DNA of 64,000 nucleotides from Lepidurus packardi (Eukaryota > Arthropoda > Branchiopoda > Notostraca > Triopsidae), in assembly GCA_023053545.1 (NCBI GenBank), contig JAKZAN010000007.1:5580001-5644000 (forward strand). The letters run 5' to 3'. The notes under the pieces were generated by a model. The model saw only the letters and a program-made list of their open reading frames with translations. It searched no databases and had not been told where the DNA came from. Shown here piece by piece: positions 50,901-60,900 of the stretch. The position numbers and the translations under genes were made by a program. How positions within the stretch are numbered: the stretch's first letter is position 1; each line of letters starts with the position of its first letter.

Positions 50901-52280
50901 CTCCGGAGACCGAAGAGAGCTTCATTGTGGCCACACACTTTGCCGTCAGCGCTCTCATTAACGATTATAATTATACGCATCCGGATGACTTCTCGTTTGG
51001 AAGGGGGGGGGGGGGGGGGGGGCTAAGGGTCTCTCTATTTCACGCATCACTCATGCTTTTCCTTCTCAGAACTCCTCAGAAAACCTCGACTTTCCGATAA
51101 GTATAAAGTATCCCAGCAAAACATACAACCTCTAATGAGTCTTGGCAAAGACGAACATAACTACGAGACGCACGTTGACACTAATGCGGTAGTACACGTA
51201 ATTGCATGACTTTTGAATATTGACGTGCGTGACTACGACGTGACTAATCATGAAAACTCGGTAAATACTACGGAATAAAGTACGCGAAAACTGTCCAAAA
51301 CGGTTACCCTTCGATTTGAATATTCTCGTTTATTCGTAAAGCCAGGGATCTAGAACTACTAGCTACGGGTGCGGAAATGAAATAAAAGTGGAATAACGGC
51401 TCGACATTACTGTGGCCAGTGAATGGAATGACCACCCTCGTAAGGTAGCCACTAAGTTCTGCTTGGTCAATCCCTCGTAACCTGACTCGGCAGGATCAAA
51501 GAAAGCGATCTCCCCTTCCCCTATACGTCTCATCCTAAGCCGGCGCATATACGCTGTCACTTTTTACGTCCCCTGCACTAAAATGCTTGCTTCCTAAAAT
51601 TACTGCCAAAACACCAACCCAACGGGAGCATGGCTCAAGAAAAAAGGGACTTGACTAAGCTCTTTCCAATCCAAACACAAACTTTGGGTCTTTTGCGTCC
51701 ACTATAGTTTGCATGGTGAGAGCGCATCTTTCATTCCCCCTAGAGACCTTACGTGTTTACAACCTTAGTAGCTTTCGGCAAGCAAATAGATCCGCGAAGA
51801 GTTTGAACCTTCTATGTTATACCTATTTTTTGTTGTTGTTATTGACTTAATCCGTCTATTGAGATCTTATACCTTGGAACGGGTAAAATGAACTGGGTGG
51901 ATTTTTTTTTTTAAGGAGGAAAAGATAAGCGATATTAAAGGGTGATACGCACGTACCTCGCCCAAATTATCAAAGCCATGTTTGGATGCTATGACACCAG
52001 CCGCAGGTTTTCCGCCATGGACGTGCACTGCCCACTGATCCGAGTAAATAGGTGAAGGTGAGGAGGACGCATGATTTTGGTGATGGTCACTTGTAGTCCA
52101 GGTGTCAAGAGTTTCAAGGTCCGAAAGTTGTGATGCTGGAACTTGGATGTTAGTTGTGGAATTCACTGGAGTAGGAGAATGCGAAATACTGGTCGCGTTT
52201 ACCACCACGTCCATCACATACACATGGACAATGCAAAGACACAGGCGGCCAAGGTAACTAGAAGTCCATCTTCGGCCCAT
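19068..52280 (-). CDS. FURIN: Furin-type proprotein convertase, type-I membrane protein; 33-kb gene
   Basis: Exons in transcript order: 52280-51957, 33537-33439, 29682-29467, 29313-29185, 26432-26094, 24635-24100, 24031-23950, 23827-23617, then alternative exon 23210-22609 or 22276-21947, then 19670-19461 and 19405-19068. The membrane form is 937 residues (human 794). It has a signal peptide, propeptide, S8 catalytic domain, P domain, Ser/Pro linker, furin-type Cys-rich region, transmembrane helix (848-871) and a 65-residue tail. Catalytic residues D242, H283, N384 (oxyanion) and S457 have exactly the human spacing. Furin cleaves secreted precursors after R-X-K/R-R in the trans-Golgi and endosomes. 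The ATG at 52280 was chosen because it opens a signal peptide. Giant introns and an extra linker set it apart from its neighbours. Confidence 0.97.
19461..19670 (-). CDS. FURIN: Furin exon: Cys-rich furin-like domain
   Basis: Residues 756-826. It carries cysteines in the spacing of the second furin-like repeat ([15 protein letters not shown], then [11 protein letters not shown] and CLAC), matching human ...CVQHCPPG...CAPCHASCATC...CLSC. One potential N-glycosylation site (NLT) is present. The exon is phase 1 at both ends. Confidence 0.93.
19671..21946 (-). other. Furin intron, 2.3 kb
   Basis: I see no second gene. ORFs up to 136 codons occur (20933-21343, +) but show no family signature, splice logic or Kozak context beyond chance. 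Confidence 0.6.
21947..22276 (-). CDS. FURIN: Furin alternative exon b: end of P domain, Ser/Pro linker, start of Cys-rich region
   Basis: Residues 646-756 of the membrane form. It begins [18 protein letters not shown], which supplies the final beta strand of the P domain (human GTLTKFTLVLYGT). An acidic Ser/Thr/Pro-rich linker follows, and the exon ends [12 protein letters not shown] at a GTGGGT donor. Acceptor and donor are both phase 1, so it joins upstream exon 23827-23617 to downstream exon 19670-19461 in frame. Confidence 0.9.
22609..23210 (-). CDS. FURIN: Furin alternative exon a: second copy of the P-domain end, with its own stop
   Basis: The exon begins [19 protein letters not shown], a clear paralogue of exon b, behind an acceptor of the same phase. 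It then runs through about 150 Ser/Pro/Gln-rich residues, a basic patch (KKEKR) and a short hydrophobic stretch ([16 protein letters not shown]) to a stop at 22609-22611. I found no phase-1 donor of good quality in it, so it is best read as an alternative 3'-terminal exon giving an 845-residue form without the Cys-rich region, normal transmembrane helix or sorting tail. No AATAAA is visible before exon b. Confidence 0.7.
23617..23827 (-). CDS. FURIN: Furin exon: P-domain core
   Basis: Residues 576-646. It contains [34 protein letters not shown] and [12 protein letters not shown], the P-domain core that stabilises convertases; human has LVSPMGTRSTLLAARPHD. It ends after a single G, so either alternative exon can follow. 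Confidence 0.95.
23950..24031 (-). CDS. FURIN: Furin small exon: start of P domain
   Basis: Residues 548-575, too short to stand out as an ORF. It reads [20 protein letters not shown] then FMEHVQ, matching human ...VTACLGEPNHITRLEHAQ. Acceptor CTCTAG at 24032 and donor GTACCA at 23949 keep the phase. Confidence 0.9.
24100..24635 (-). CDS. FURIN: Furin exon: catalytic domain with oxyanion Asn and nucleophile Ser
   Basis: Residues 370-548. It contains FVWASGN384GG, then [11 protein letters not shown], the calcium/S1-region [18 protein letters not shown], and SHTGTS457ASAPLAA with the catalytic serine. The end [14 protein letters not shown] leads into the P domain. Confidence 0.97.
24636..26093 (-). 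other. Furin intron, 1.5 kb, carrying a dispersed repeat copy
   Basis: No gene is seen. The intron holds the shorter copy (25487-25920) of a repeat also found at 32008-32775, and an 11-base T run near 24890. Confidence 0.7.
25487..25920 (+). repeat. Dispersed repeat family 1, copy A
   Basis: A 434-bp segment from TTAAGGCTCCCGTATA to TCAAAGGATT. It is similar over its whole length, in the same orientation, to 32008-32775, but lacks about 310 internal bases present there. Confidence 0.85.
26094..26432 (-). CDS. FURIN: Furin exon: catalytic domain with active-site His
   Basis: Residues 257-369, phase 0 at both ends. It contains DSNRH283[10 protein letters not shown] (catalytic histidine), [20 protein letters not shown] and [16 protein letters not shown], nearly identical to human furin. 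Confidence 0.97.
26433..29184 (-). other. Furin intron, 2.8 kb
   Basis: No gene is recognised. The sequence is AT-rich with A runs near 28305 and no long repeat that I could pair elsewhere in the window. Confidence 0.6.
29185..29313 (-). CDS. FURIN: Furin exon: active-site Asp
   Basis: Residues 214-256. It reads [20 protein letters not shown] then LD242[10 protein letters not shown], with the catalytic aspartate in the standard D-D-G context. Phase 0 at both ends. Confidence 0.95.
29341..29422. repeat. 30-bp tandem repeat in a furin intron
   Basis: Two perfect copies (29341-29370 and 29371-29400) of a unit beginning AATTGAAAATAACTACACAT, then a partial third copy. It fills most of the short intron 29314-29466. 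Confidence 0.95.
29467..29682 (-). CDS. FURIN: Furin exon: autocleavage site and long basic linker
   Basis: Residues 142-213. VVKRRVKR156-D157 is the primary autocleavage site (human AKRRTKR-D). A linker rich in Glu, Arg and Gly follows, including GRPSRR, before WPQMWYL rejoins the human pattern FPQQWYL. From the cleavage site to the catalytic Asp is 85 residues, against 45 in human furin. Confidence 0.93.
29683..33438 (-). other. Furin intron, 3.8 kb, carrying a dispersed repeat copy
   Basis: No gene is recognised. It holds the long copy of repeat family 1 (32008-32775) and a short TTAGG-rich stretch near 32214-32240. The remainder is unremarkable AT-rich sequence. Confidence 0.6.
32008..32775 (+). 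repeat. Dispersed repeat family 1, copy B with internal extra segment
   Basis: It matches 25487-25920 at both ends but carries about 310 extra bases (about 32093-32412). The extra segment is bounded by short inverted words: GTTCTCCG near its left end and CGGAGAAC near its right end. This suggests an insertion into copy B rather than a deletion in copy A. Confidence 0.8.
33439..33537 (-). CDS. FURIN: Furin small exon: propeptide with secondary cleavage site
   Basis: Residues 109-141. It reads [10 protein letters not shown]118RRVAKR124 then [11 protein letters not shown]118 aligns with the human pH-sensor H69, and R-V-A-K-R124 with the secondary propeptide site HRGVTKR75. Phase 0 at both ends, with acceptor GAACAG and donor GTAAGT. 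Confidence 0.93.
34973..35160. repeat. CTAT microsatellite and A-rich low-complexity stretch
   Basis: About four CTAT units (34973-34989) lead into about 170 bases made almost only of A and T, with AAAATA-type words. Confidence 0.85.
35868..35897. repeat. Poly-A tract
   Basis: Thirty consecutive A within furin intron 1, with no retrotransposed gene visible upstream of it. Confidence 0.95.
40788..41800 (+). repeat. Dispersed repeat family 2, copy 1
   Basis: About 1.0 kb, similar throughout to 49699-50580 in the same orientation. Shared landmarks include CGCTCARATTCAGCAGCTAC at the start, CGCTTAAGGCGTACGTGAAA in the middle and ATTAAACGC at the end. It has about 130 bases (around 41450-41600) absent from copy 2. 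I saw no coding frame. Confidence 0.9.
48192..48560. repeat. Three-copy tandem repeat, unit about 120-125 bp
   Basis: Units start at about 48192, 48311 and 48436. Each has an A-rich half followed by a conserved core (RACCAGATTTTCCTATC, then TGCACAGCTGAAGGAAAACG with small changes). Confidence 0.9.
49699..50580 (+). repeat. Dispersed repeat family 2, copy 2
   Basis: About 0.88 kb, the partner of 40788-41800, with many single-base differences and an internal gap relative to copy 1. Both copies sit in furin intron 1, 8.9 kb apart, in direct orientation. Confidence 0.9.
51003..51022. repeat. Poly-G tract
   Basis: Twenty consecutive G in furin intron 1. It could form a G-quadruplex, and its length may be uncertain in the assembly. 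Confidence 0.95.
51957..52280 (-). CDS. FURIN: Furin first coding exon: signal peptide and start of propeptide
   Basis: Residues 1-108. MGRR then a hydrophobic segment ([21 protein letters not shown]) forms a signal peptide. A Ser/Thr/Pro-rich insert of about 50 residues precedes [20 protein letters not shown] and GFDNLGE, matching human TWAVRIPGG...VARKHGFLNLGQ. The frame stays open upstream to about 52433, so an earlier start is possible, but it would bury the signal peptide. Confidence 0.92.
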
Positions 52281-55167
52281 ACTTTTATACTGGCTTCTCC
52301 GTTTTTCTCGTTTGCCCTCGGAATTCCGTGTCACTTGGGCTGCAGAATTCCGCTCTTCACCGCAACACCAGGGCCCGCTGCAGACACCGCAAAACCACGG
52401 TTCCTGACAAAAGCACACCCACAAAGAAAACATACCAAACGAAGCACGTTAGTCACAATAAAAAGTCCATTTAGAAGTAATGGAATGGCTAACGAACTTT
52501 GTATAACAAAAACCTTTTGAAGGTAAGCTGTGAAGTCAGCGAGACCGAAAAAAGGCTCGACATCAACCTTAGCGAGCAGTTTAAGAGAAGAAATGTGCAA
52601 GAGGTAGGATAAAAATGTGTAAATGTGTAGAAGGGCTATTCAAGGTCTTCACTCTAGCGTGCAGGAACCGGAGAAGGTCTTTCTACTTGCTGCATGGCGT
52701 TAGCGGAGATTTTTACAGGCTCTTCAACCAAGAAGTATCAGAGAAACAGGCGCACCAGCCAAAAGGAGAGTAAAAAGATGGGAAGCACACAGGTAAGTAC
52801 CAGGACAAGGTCAACAACAACACTGCTGTTTGTGTTATTCCTTGGGTTTTAACTAATTTTCTAGCATGATGATAATAACTAGGTAGAACATACAAGAAAC
52901 TAACAAGAACGCTGTTTCACACACAGGGAGCATCATGGGAATAGACTGGCTTGGTAAAAATTTGGGCTTCGGAGTCAATCAAGCAGTTAGTTGCATGCAG
53001 GGGCGGATGTTGTGCACGAGTTGGACTAGAAAGTATTTTATTAGGCATTTTTCGCCCCTTTCCGGACTCCGGTGTTCATGAAGGACAAGGGGCGGATCGT
53101 GAGTTATTAACTGGAGCCATTACGTGCTCAAAGATTCGGCTTGTCTTCAAAGATTCTTGTCTTCTGTATAGGTCTTTCTTCTGGAGGAGTCTGAGAAGGC
53201 TTCATGAATCGATCAAACGCATCAGCACCTTTATTCTAGTATTTTTGTCGTCCTAGGGGTTGGCCTATATACTCGTCTTGTGTACTCTTTGTCGTGTCCC
53301 TCTGCGCCAGCGATAGTTTGGCACACGAACCAGGATGATAGCCGAGGCAGGGCTATAATAGTCGTAATGGTAACGGGACCAATGAGAACTACTAATCAAA
53401 GAGTTGTAGGGAGACACAGAATGGTTGACATCGAAACTAATGAATGTCTTCATGACTTTTGACCGATTTAAGAACCTGGGTTTATAAGTTTACAAATAAG
53501 AACAATGCCAGCATTTTTTCTAGCTCCTCTTCCGTGTTTCCCTTTTTTGTATACTTTTTCGAGAGGAATGTTCACAGAAGAGCAGAAATACAGCGAAAGA
53601 TCAAATATACAATAGTTGTCTGTTTTCAAGGCAAGTGCACGGAGAGATTTTGTCGCCCACACTAGGCGTTTCCAATCTTGTGGGTTTTTCGTTGTTTTGG
53701 CTAAGGTAAGCGCTGCCGTATATGGCAGAAGTCTACGTATTTCCTGCAAAATATACGGGGGAAAACCTAGTATTCTACTGCTTATGATGTCGTGGTAACC
53801 TTGCCGGAAAAAACCTGCAAGCCAGCTGTCAAGTTTCGAAACCAATACATAGCAGAAAAGCACAAGCCAGCCAGCCTACTGTACTGTCAAGTCAGGTCCG
53901 ATAGATGCTGCCTCAACCAAAATAACTTTCTTATCGTCATAGAACTAATAATCTTTCTAGGTTCTAAACACAAAGTAGAGAGACCGCTTACTCCGTTCCA
54001 CGTAATCACGAACGTATTTTAATAATCAAGGAGAATGCACAATTCAAATTACCTGAATGTAAACTGCAATTCTGAACAATACCATAGAATCCACGCACAC
54101 ACTAGACCCCACCACCTTCTAAGCCCCTTGCCTCGTGAACACTGCGCTGCGGGCTACGAACGATGCCCGATGGCAAGGAGGAGACAAGCCGCGCCACGAC
54201 CGACTACAGCGCCGACTCATTGCGTAAATTTTCAAGGCGACGGTGAATCCGCAAACTAAACTTGGACCTACCCGCCCATCAAAGAGACGGTGCGGGCTTT
54301 TTTAAACGACATTAGGTGATCTTTAACTGGGGAGCGCAATTAAATATGACCTATAAAACGAGCTGCGAAAAGGGTGACATGACTCGATTCTGTAGCAAAG
54401 AAAGACTTACGGAGATATAACCTTCCCCAAATGAGACTTTTATGATCCCAATGCGTGATAAGCAATCTAAAATTGTATGTAGGGCAAACGTGCGGCTTTC
54501 TTTTTGCACAACATATCCATCACCTCTCGGTTAACTTTGTTTTGGCCTCCGATAACGAAAAGGAGGATAAGCACGAAACTTGTTGAAAAATAAATTTTCT
54601 GCTGACTGTAGAAGTCCCACTCAAGTGAACCCCGAACGAATAATCAATAAAGCTGCCATATACCACGCGAGAAAAAAATGTTTTCGCAAGGCTTCTTTCT
54701 TCCACGAGGCGAAAGAAAAAACGATAAGAAGAAAAGCCAAGCCAACTTGGCCTTTAAAAGTATTTTGCACCATAGTAGGGCGTTGGGAGGAGGGTGGGTG
54801 AGATTTGCTTAAGCTATCCTAGCGTGCGAATTGTATTCATTTTGTAGCTATTGATATTCCAGCAGAAACATCCCAACATACCATCTATTCAAGTCGAGGA
54901 GCACCGAAAACAACCCACAAGAACACAATCAAGACTTTACATTAGCAACGTCAAACAAGCCTATAAAGTTAAACAAGTCTTGATTTCCGAAGTTATATAT
55001 TAACTCGTGCTCCAAATACAACTTGTGCGTTCCAATGCCATGCACGTTTAGAGGGAAAGATGCAATTAGTTTTTTTTTTCTTGGGTCAAAGACAACTACG
55101 AGACTTACACAGATGATTACGGTCACAGATTGGTTGCGGCCGTACGATAGGGATTTTTGCAGCTAGT
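52281..55167. other. Intergenic region: furin 5' flank and PTS 3' flank
   Basis: I recognise no gene. Furin promoter and 5' UTR should lie at its left end. A 131-codon minus-strand ORF (53863-53468) looks protein-like but has no family signature. The rest shows nothing I can name. Confidence 0.5.
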
Positions 55168-55742
55168 TTAGACTTTTTCTCCACGATAAAGAATGATATT
55201 CTTTTCGGTCTCGAAAATTTTCACTTCGTATAGTAATTCCGGATAGGGAAGTATTTTCTTCAAACTGTCCCAGATGAAGACTGCCACGTTCTCTGTCGTG
55301 CTTACTACGCTCTCAAAATGAGGCACGTCTTTATCCAAATTTTTATGATCCATTACGTCCATGATGGCCGCTTTCATGACTTGCTTCAAATCCGATATAT
55401 TCATGACCATGCCTGTGGCCTTATCGACTGGACCTTTCACCGTGACTTCGACTACAAACCAAAAACTTGGATGTTAGCAAAAAGCTTCGGTATAGGGAAC
55501 TTTCTCAATTACCAACATAGTTATGGCCGTGTCCATTGGGATTGTTGCACTTGCTATAGATCTCCCGGTTCTCGTCATCAGTCAAGGCAGGGCTGGGGAA
55601 AAGACACGAGAATCAATATATGTAGTTTTTTTCTTAAGTTATATACCAAAAAACCAAGAAGAAAAATGGAATTGTACCTATGCAATCGGTGGCACGCACT
55701 GAAAATCTCTTTCCTCGTGAGATAAGCCACAGGTTGGACCAT
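55168..55742 (-). CDS. PTS: 6-pyruvoyl-tetrahydropterin synthase
   Basis: Three exons (55742-55678, 55592-55513, 55451-55168) encode 142 residues; human PTS has 145. It converts dihydroneopterin triphosphate to 6-pyruvoyl-tetrahydropterin, the second step to tetrahydrobiopterin. The zinc ligands are present (H18 in FSACHRL; H43 and H45 in NGHGHNY), as are catalytic C37 (SKCNNPNG), the DHKNLD loop and [14 protein letters not shown]. The start [20 protein letters not shown] fits the family with a short N-terminus. It lies on the same strand as furin and VWA8, about 2.2 kb below the VWA8 stop. Confidence 0.97.
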
Positions 55743-57922
55743 TATGCTACTATCCGGGTTCTACAACAAAGCTCTCGCTTGCGAGTGACAGGACTGAAGG
55801 ACCGGTGATGTCGGCGGCTTGATTAAGTGACAGACTCTTCCTTTCCCAGCCGTCAAACTCATGGAAAGCAACGACGTCCTTAAATACAAATAAGAACTTC
55901 AGAAGGTTGCTGACTTTTTTCTTCTTCTCTCTTAAGTAGGAGAAAAAAAGGCTTATCAACGTTCGAACCATACAATAGTATTGTATCAGGAGCTTACACG
56001 TAAGGGAAAAACCCAACGTGAGTGGGTCTCCCGGGGAGGGAATGTCAATTTTCTCCTCCAAAGCGCATGCAAATAGTTTAGACGCTTTAAAGCGATGATG
56101 TAGTTGAAACTTCCAGCTGTAAAAAGGGACTATATTAGGCCTAGGCTTGCTGGAGCATCGAACCAGGAGCAGAGCTTGGACATTGGAGCGGAAACATTGA
56201 TACGACTTTCAATAGACATCACCCTATTTCCATATCATCTAGAAGATAGCTCTTTTCTCACGCGACTTGCTTTGCTCCTTTCCGAAGGTTGCATGCATAC
56301 AGCAGTCGACCACACTGAATTTATCTATTCCCAACTTTCCCCAAGTTTCTTTATCATGCTTAGGGTTGACATTTGCATAACAAGAAAGATTGGCTGCGTT
56401 CGATAAAAAGCCCGGGCTTGTGCTTCAGAACCTGCAAATAAAAATCAACACGCGAGCAGTTAAAAGTTTTTTTCTCGTAGCGACACATGACTTTCAATTG
56501 CCCGCAAAATTCCGCGAATGATTTCGTGACTCCCTCAAGCCTCTTTGTACAAAAATAAAGAAACTTCCGGAGCAACAACATCAGATAGTTTGGTTTTCGA
56601 ACAAGGCGAAGTGCAGCTACATTTTGACATGCTTTTAAGTTCTACAAACAATAGGAAAGATGTATCTAATAACACGCAGACGCGAAAAGTCTGTGCTGTT
56701 TCGAGTCCAAGAAAAAATCCCTGTAAGCTTCATATGTCCAAACGACACGGATTTATCAGACACACATTCTGTTTCTTTTCTATCCTGTGTCCCGTTATTC
56801 CGAAGGATTCCTTTCTTCCCATAAGCTGTAACCCGCTAGTCAATACTTGCCTCATCCATGTGATGCTTTGACGTTTGCTACCTAAACACAGTAACAGACT
56901 GAACGAGTAATACTATTGCTATAACTCCTATCCACTCTAGAAAAGAGTTTGTTAATTTTACCTCTCTGAAAGATAAAATATGTATAACACTTTAAAAACA
57001 AAACAAAAACAACTCACCTATTTCTATAAGATATATATTTATAGCTGTACAAATCTGCCTAGAACAGCTACAGATAACGGTCAATATAAAATACTCTCCT
57101 GTAATCATAACACAGCACAACACATAAGCACACGGTGGATAGTTTGATAGATACAGCACTTGCGCACTTGCCAGACAGACCAAAAACGTCGAGGCGTCGA
57201 GAAAACGGGTCCATGACTTATTCCCAGAAGCTACTACGCTGAAAATCGGCACATATTGTTACGAGGAGCTTCTGAAATATAAGGATCTGTTCGAGACAAC
57301 GTCAGTACTGTTTTCTTGGGATTTTGTTTATATATTTATTAACATTCGCAAAGCAAAAATCTGAGCAATCTGTACTAGTGACCTGCTTCTATAAATGCAA
57401 TCCTTCTCTACCATAACGTGTACCTTGACTGTATCTCCCAAATCTTCCGTTTCTTTACCACTTTGCCATTTTCCTTCTTTTTAATCGCAAACAAGTCTGG
57501 GTATTTGATGGTAAAATATAACCTTTATGACCTCGTTCTGCGTTGTGTGCAAGTTAAACACGAAAGCTTCCTTTATAGCATATATCCTCCCCCCCCCCCC
57601 CCCCCCCCCCCCCTCCTTTCCCGAATAGTGACGACACCAAGCAGAAACACTTCCTTATCTGAATAGACAATGCCTTGACATTAGACCTGGAATGTTTCAG
57701 TACTAGAACAGTAAGAACTCGACAGTCTGCTGCTACTTCGTGCTCTTTTTAATAGTACAGCTAATATCGTACAAACTTAGGAACCGAACCGTCCATCTTC
57801 CGAAATCGCCCTCTTTTACAATCATGTCTTGAGTAATTATCTGGGGGCTGATGTCACTCAGAAACGTGCATCGCATTGTACATGAGCGCTTAGTTTACCC
57901 TCAGACCCCGGACGCTAGCGAT
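55743..57922. other. Intergenic region between PTS and VWA8
   Basis: No gene is recognised. It contains a 25-base C run (57589-57613) and otherwise ordinary AT-rich sequence. VWA8 3' UTR lies at the right end and the PTS promoter at the left. Confidence 0.5.
57589..57613. repeat. Poly-C tract
   Basis: Twenty-five consecutive C about 310 bases beyond the VWA8 stop codon on its transcribed side. On the minus strand this is a G run able to form a quadruplex in the VWA8 3' flank. Confidence 0.95.
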
Positions 57923-60900
57923 TTATGGTCCTGACAGCATTGCAGCAGTGAATATTTGCTGCAGTATTTGAGGAAGCTTTTGCAGTTCCATGCACACGAA
58001 TGCATTGCCTGTTGGGAGCTCTTGAGACAATCTACGAAAAGAACACGAGTCAACAAGATATGTAATAAGTTATATAACTGACAAGTGAAACATCAGCGTG
58101 TTTTCTCACCTAACGGCCTGATCTCCTAAGGAGCCAATGAAAATCACAGCCGTTTTTATTTTCGTTGACTGCGTCAACGCTGTGGCCAGCGATTTCGCAG
58201 GAATGCCATACCGTTCCAAATTGGCGTCGGACAGGATAATGACGAAGCCTTCATCTATATCCGTCATCTTATCTAACCCCGCTATGGCTTTCGCCGTAGC
58301 TTCTAAAGTGTAATCGCCCGCTATACAATACTGTGAATGTGCGTGCATCACCTGTGAAGCCACACGTCGCGTTAACAGGATTAATTAAACGCTTTGTCGC
58401 GATACCTTTAATACGTCTAAACGTTCCTTCTGGTTACGGGGCGGTTTCTCAACGATCACAAGAGGTAATTGAGAAGCCTCCCCAGAATGGCCCATAATGT
58501 CATAACGGAATTTAACATCGTGTCCTTCTAGCGCTTCCATGAACAGCAAAACAGCTTCCATTTCTCGGTCCAACCGTCCGTCATAGCCGTTAAACCTTAC
58601 ACAATACAGTATCATACACTAACCTTTAACTCCATTCATCTAACGTCCTAAAACTTTTGAGATTTCGTAAAACGGCTGTCAGCCCTTGTCTTTTACCTGT
58701 ACATGCTTCCAGATACGTCAACGACCAGCCGGAAATGTTTAGGTTTCGTTTGCGGAGCTCCTAACTCGGGTTCTTTGTCAGCTCGTCTTTTATAAATGGC
58801 TTTTTCGCCCGTAAGACCTATTAGATAGATATTCAACTTTTTACGGGCTAAAAGAAACTCGGCAAGATCAATAAGAAATATTTGTGATAAGATAAATGTA
58901 TCCTACCTTCTATTAGCTTGGCGTCGTCGAGCTCTCCTATGGTCTGATGTCTGATCCATTGCCTCTCTTTGGCTTTGGCCTGCAAGCTATCCAATACCAA
59001 TCGCAAAGCCTGAACTTGATCCTGTACGCCGCTGCAATACTGTTGGTACAATTCCGCATCGAATTCACTCATGCGGATCTCGTCCAATTTCCGACGAAAA
59101 GCTTCTTTAGCCATCTCATGGGCAGCTCTTTTGACGTGCTCGGGAACAGCCGCTTTTTCCGCATCCGGCACCTGTTCCGTTCAACCCCGTAAACAGGACT
59201 TTACCAATCAATACCCACTGGAAACAAGACCAGGAAAAGAAACAATCGTCATCTTTACCTGATAAACAGTATGTCCGGCGTCCAAGCGATAGGGTCCTCC
59301 TTTTCCGCCTAATCCGGCAGTGTCACGACCACCCGTGCCTCCAGCCCATTGATTACCGCCCACATGCGGAGAATTCTTCGCGTCAATCTTTCCCACTTTT
59401 GGACGAGACACATCCAAACCACTCGAACGTTGTTCCAACATCAATCGCCCGCCTTCGTCTACCAGGAACATGGAAGCGATTCGATTAATGTTTCAATTGC
59501 AATAAGCATTACATGGGGGTTTAGAAAATACATAAAAAAAATAAATATATTCTGACCACCAACTAGAGCACGCCACTGCCCAAACGACTTATTCAATACC
59601 GACGAAGATAATTCCCATAATCTCGCTCTTCCACCGAAATCGACGGTGAGCATCGAACCCGACTCGTCGTTACCAGCAGTGAGGAAAGGAGCCCCAATCA
59701 TGGCCGATACCCTTGAGGTGTAGGGAAGGTAGCGGCTAGCCCTATAAAAAGAAGCGTAACGAGATTAATCTAAACCATATAGCATTAGTTTAAGTCAAGA
59801 TTTTTACTCCGGAACCGGCAAATAGCGAATTTTTTTCCGAACTAGATCAACTGTTTGCAAATAACCAGAACTGTTTGGCACTTGTACATCCTTATCGACA
59901 TCAGCTGCATCTAGTACGTTGACAACCTAGCAATATTGAACATAAATACGTAGAGAAAAAAAATCTTAATTTCCCAACAGTCATAAAAGCGTTTTAAGGT
60001 TTAACTCACCAACCCATGCTGGGTTAAAAACTGAGTCCGAATAATTTGCTGGTTTCCTGACGCCTTAGGCCATGCATAAACTTGCCCCGAGCTGAGTTCC
60101 GGAAACCCAAGAGCTACGCCACATACAGCGTGGGGTGAGGCTATTATTCGCGAAGGGCAATCCACATTCTGTTGCAGCGCAGCAGACAATTTCTCTTTGC
60201 TTAAGTTTTGTTGGTTACAATCCTCTATGTCAAGTATGTTGCTGGGATCATCTAAGGCACATAAAACGTTGGCACAAGGCATATCGGAATGGGACTTTTG
60301 CAGTAAAAATTTTCTACGACGCGAAACAACAAGAATGAGATAAAGGGTAGTCTTATTCAAATGAGTTGTGTACTTGTCTCCGTCGGAAACATAGAATGTA
60401 TCTTGGGACACGGCGTGTAGCGCTGTAATGGACAAAGGCAGGCTGAGCTCGAAGAGTTTGCTTTGATCTAAATCCACAATTTGCATACGACTGCCACCTT
60501 GTTGATAAACGACCTGAATCATTCGTAAACGTTCTTAGAAACAAGTGAATTTATCGGGTATGACAAATTTTACCATTTGATTGGGACACTTAGCGTTGAA
60601 ACCGTGAATTACAGGTTCTTCGTTCCCAAACGCTTGGGTGAACTTCTGTACAGCGGAGTTTAAAACCGAGTCCAATCCAACTTTAAATGCTTCACCTGTC
60701 CAAGGCTCAATTACAAACAATTGATTGGCCTAAATGAATGACCATAATTCACTCTCTTACGAGTTTTACGCGTAATTATGACATCTTTACATATACGTAC
60801 ATTCGCTTCGTAAACCGCTACGTAATTAGCCCATTCTCCCTGTAAGTTGCTAATGAAAAACTTGGGTGTAGCAGCATTCCACGTTCGCGGATTGGGAAAA

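Larger units (their letters stand above)
33538..51956 (-). other. Furin intron 1, 18.4 kb
   Basis: It separates the signal-peptide exon from the rest of the gene. I recognise no coding gene inside. It holds repeat family 2 (40788-41800, 49699-50580), a 3-copy tandem repeat (48192-48560), a CTAT microsatellite with A-rich tail (34973-35160), a 30-base A run (35868-35897), and G runs at about 40722-40731 (10) and 51003-51022 (20). The best ORF on the furin strand is 38995-38582 (137 codons, good start context, one possible membrane helix), unproven. Confidence 0.6.

Noticed and set aside
52281..52295. TATAAAA just upstream of the furin start codon considered as a TATA box
   Set aside because: It lies only about 5-10 bases before the ATG, too close for a promoter serving that start.
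53468..53863. 131-codon minus-strand ORF (MLFCYVLVSKLDSWLAGFFR...) between furin and PTS
   Set aside because: It looks protein-like and has an acceptor-like GCAG inside, but ORFs of this length are expected by chance several times in this window and no family signature was recognised.
58830..58850. Acceptor TTTTAG at about 58854 for the VWA8 exon, adding ARKKLNIYLI
   Set aside because: The acceptor CTAATAG at 58818 gives IEGLTGEKAIYKRR, which matches the human protein without an insert.
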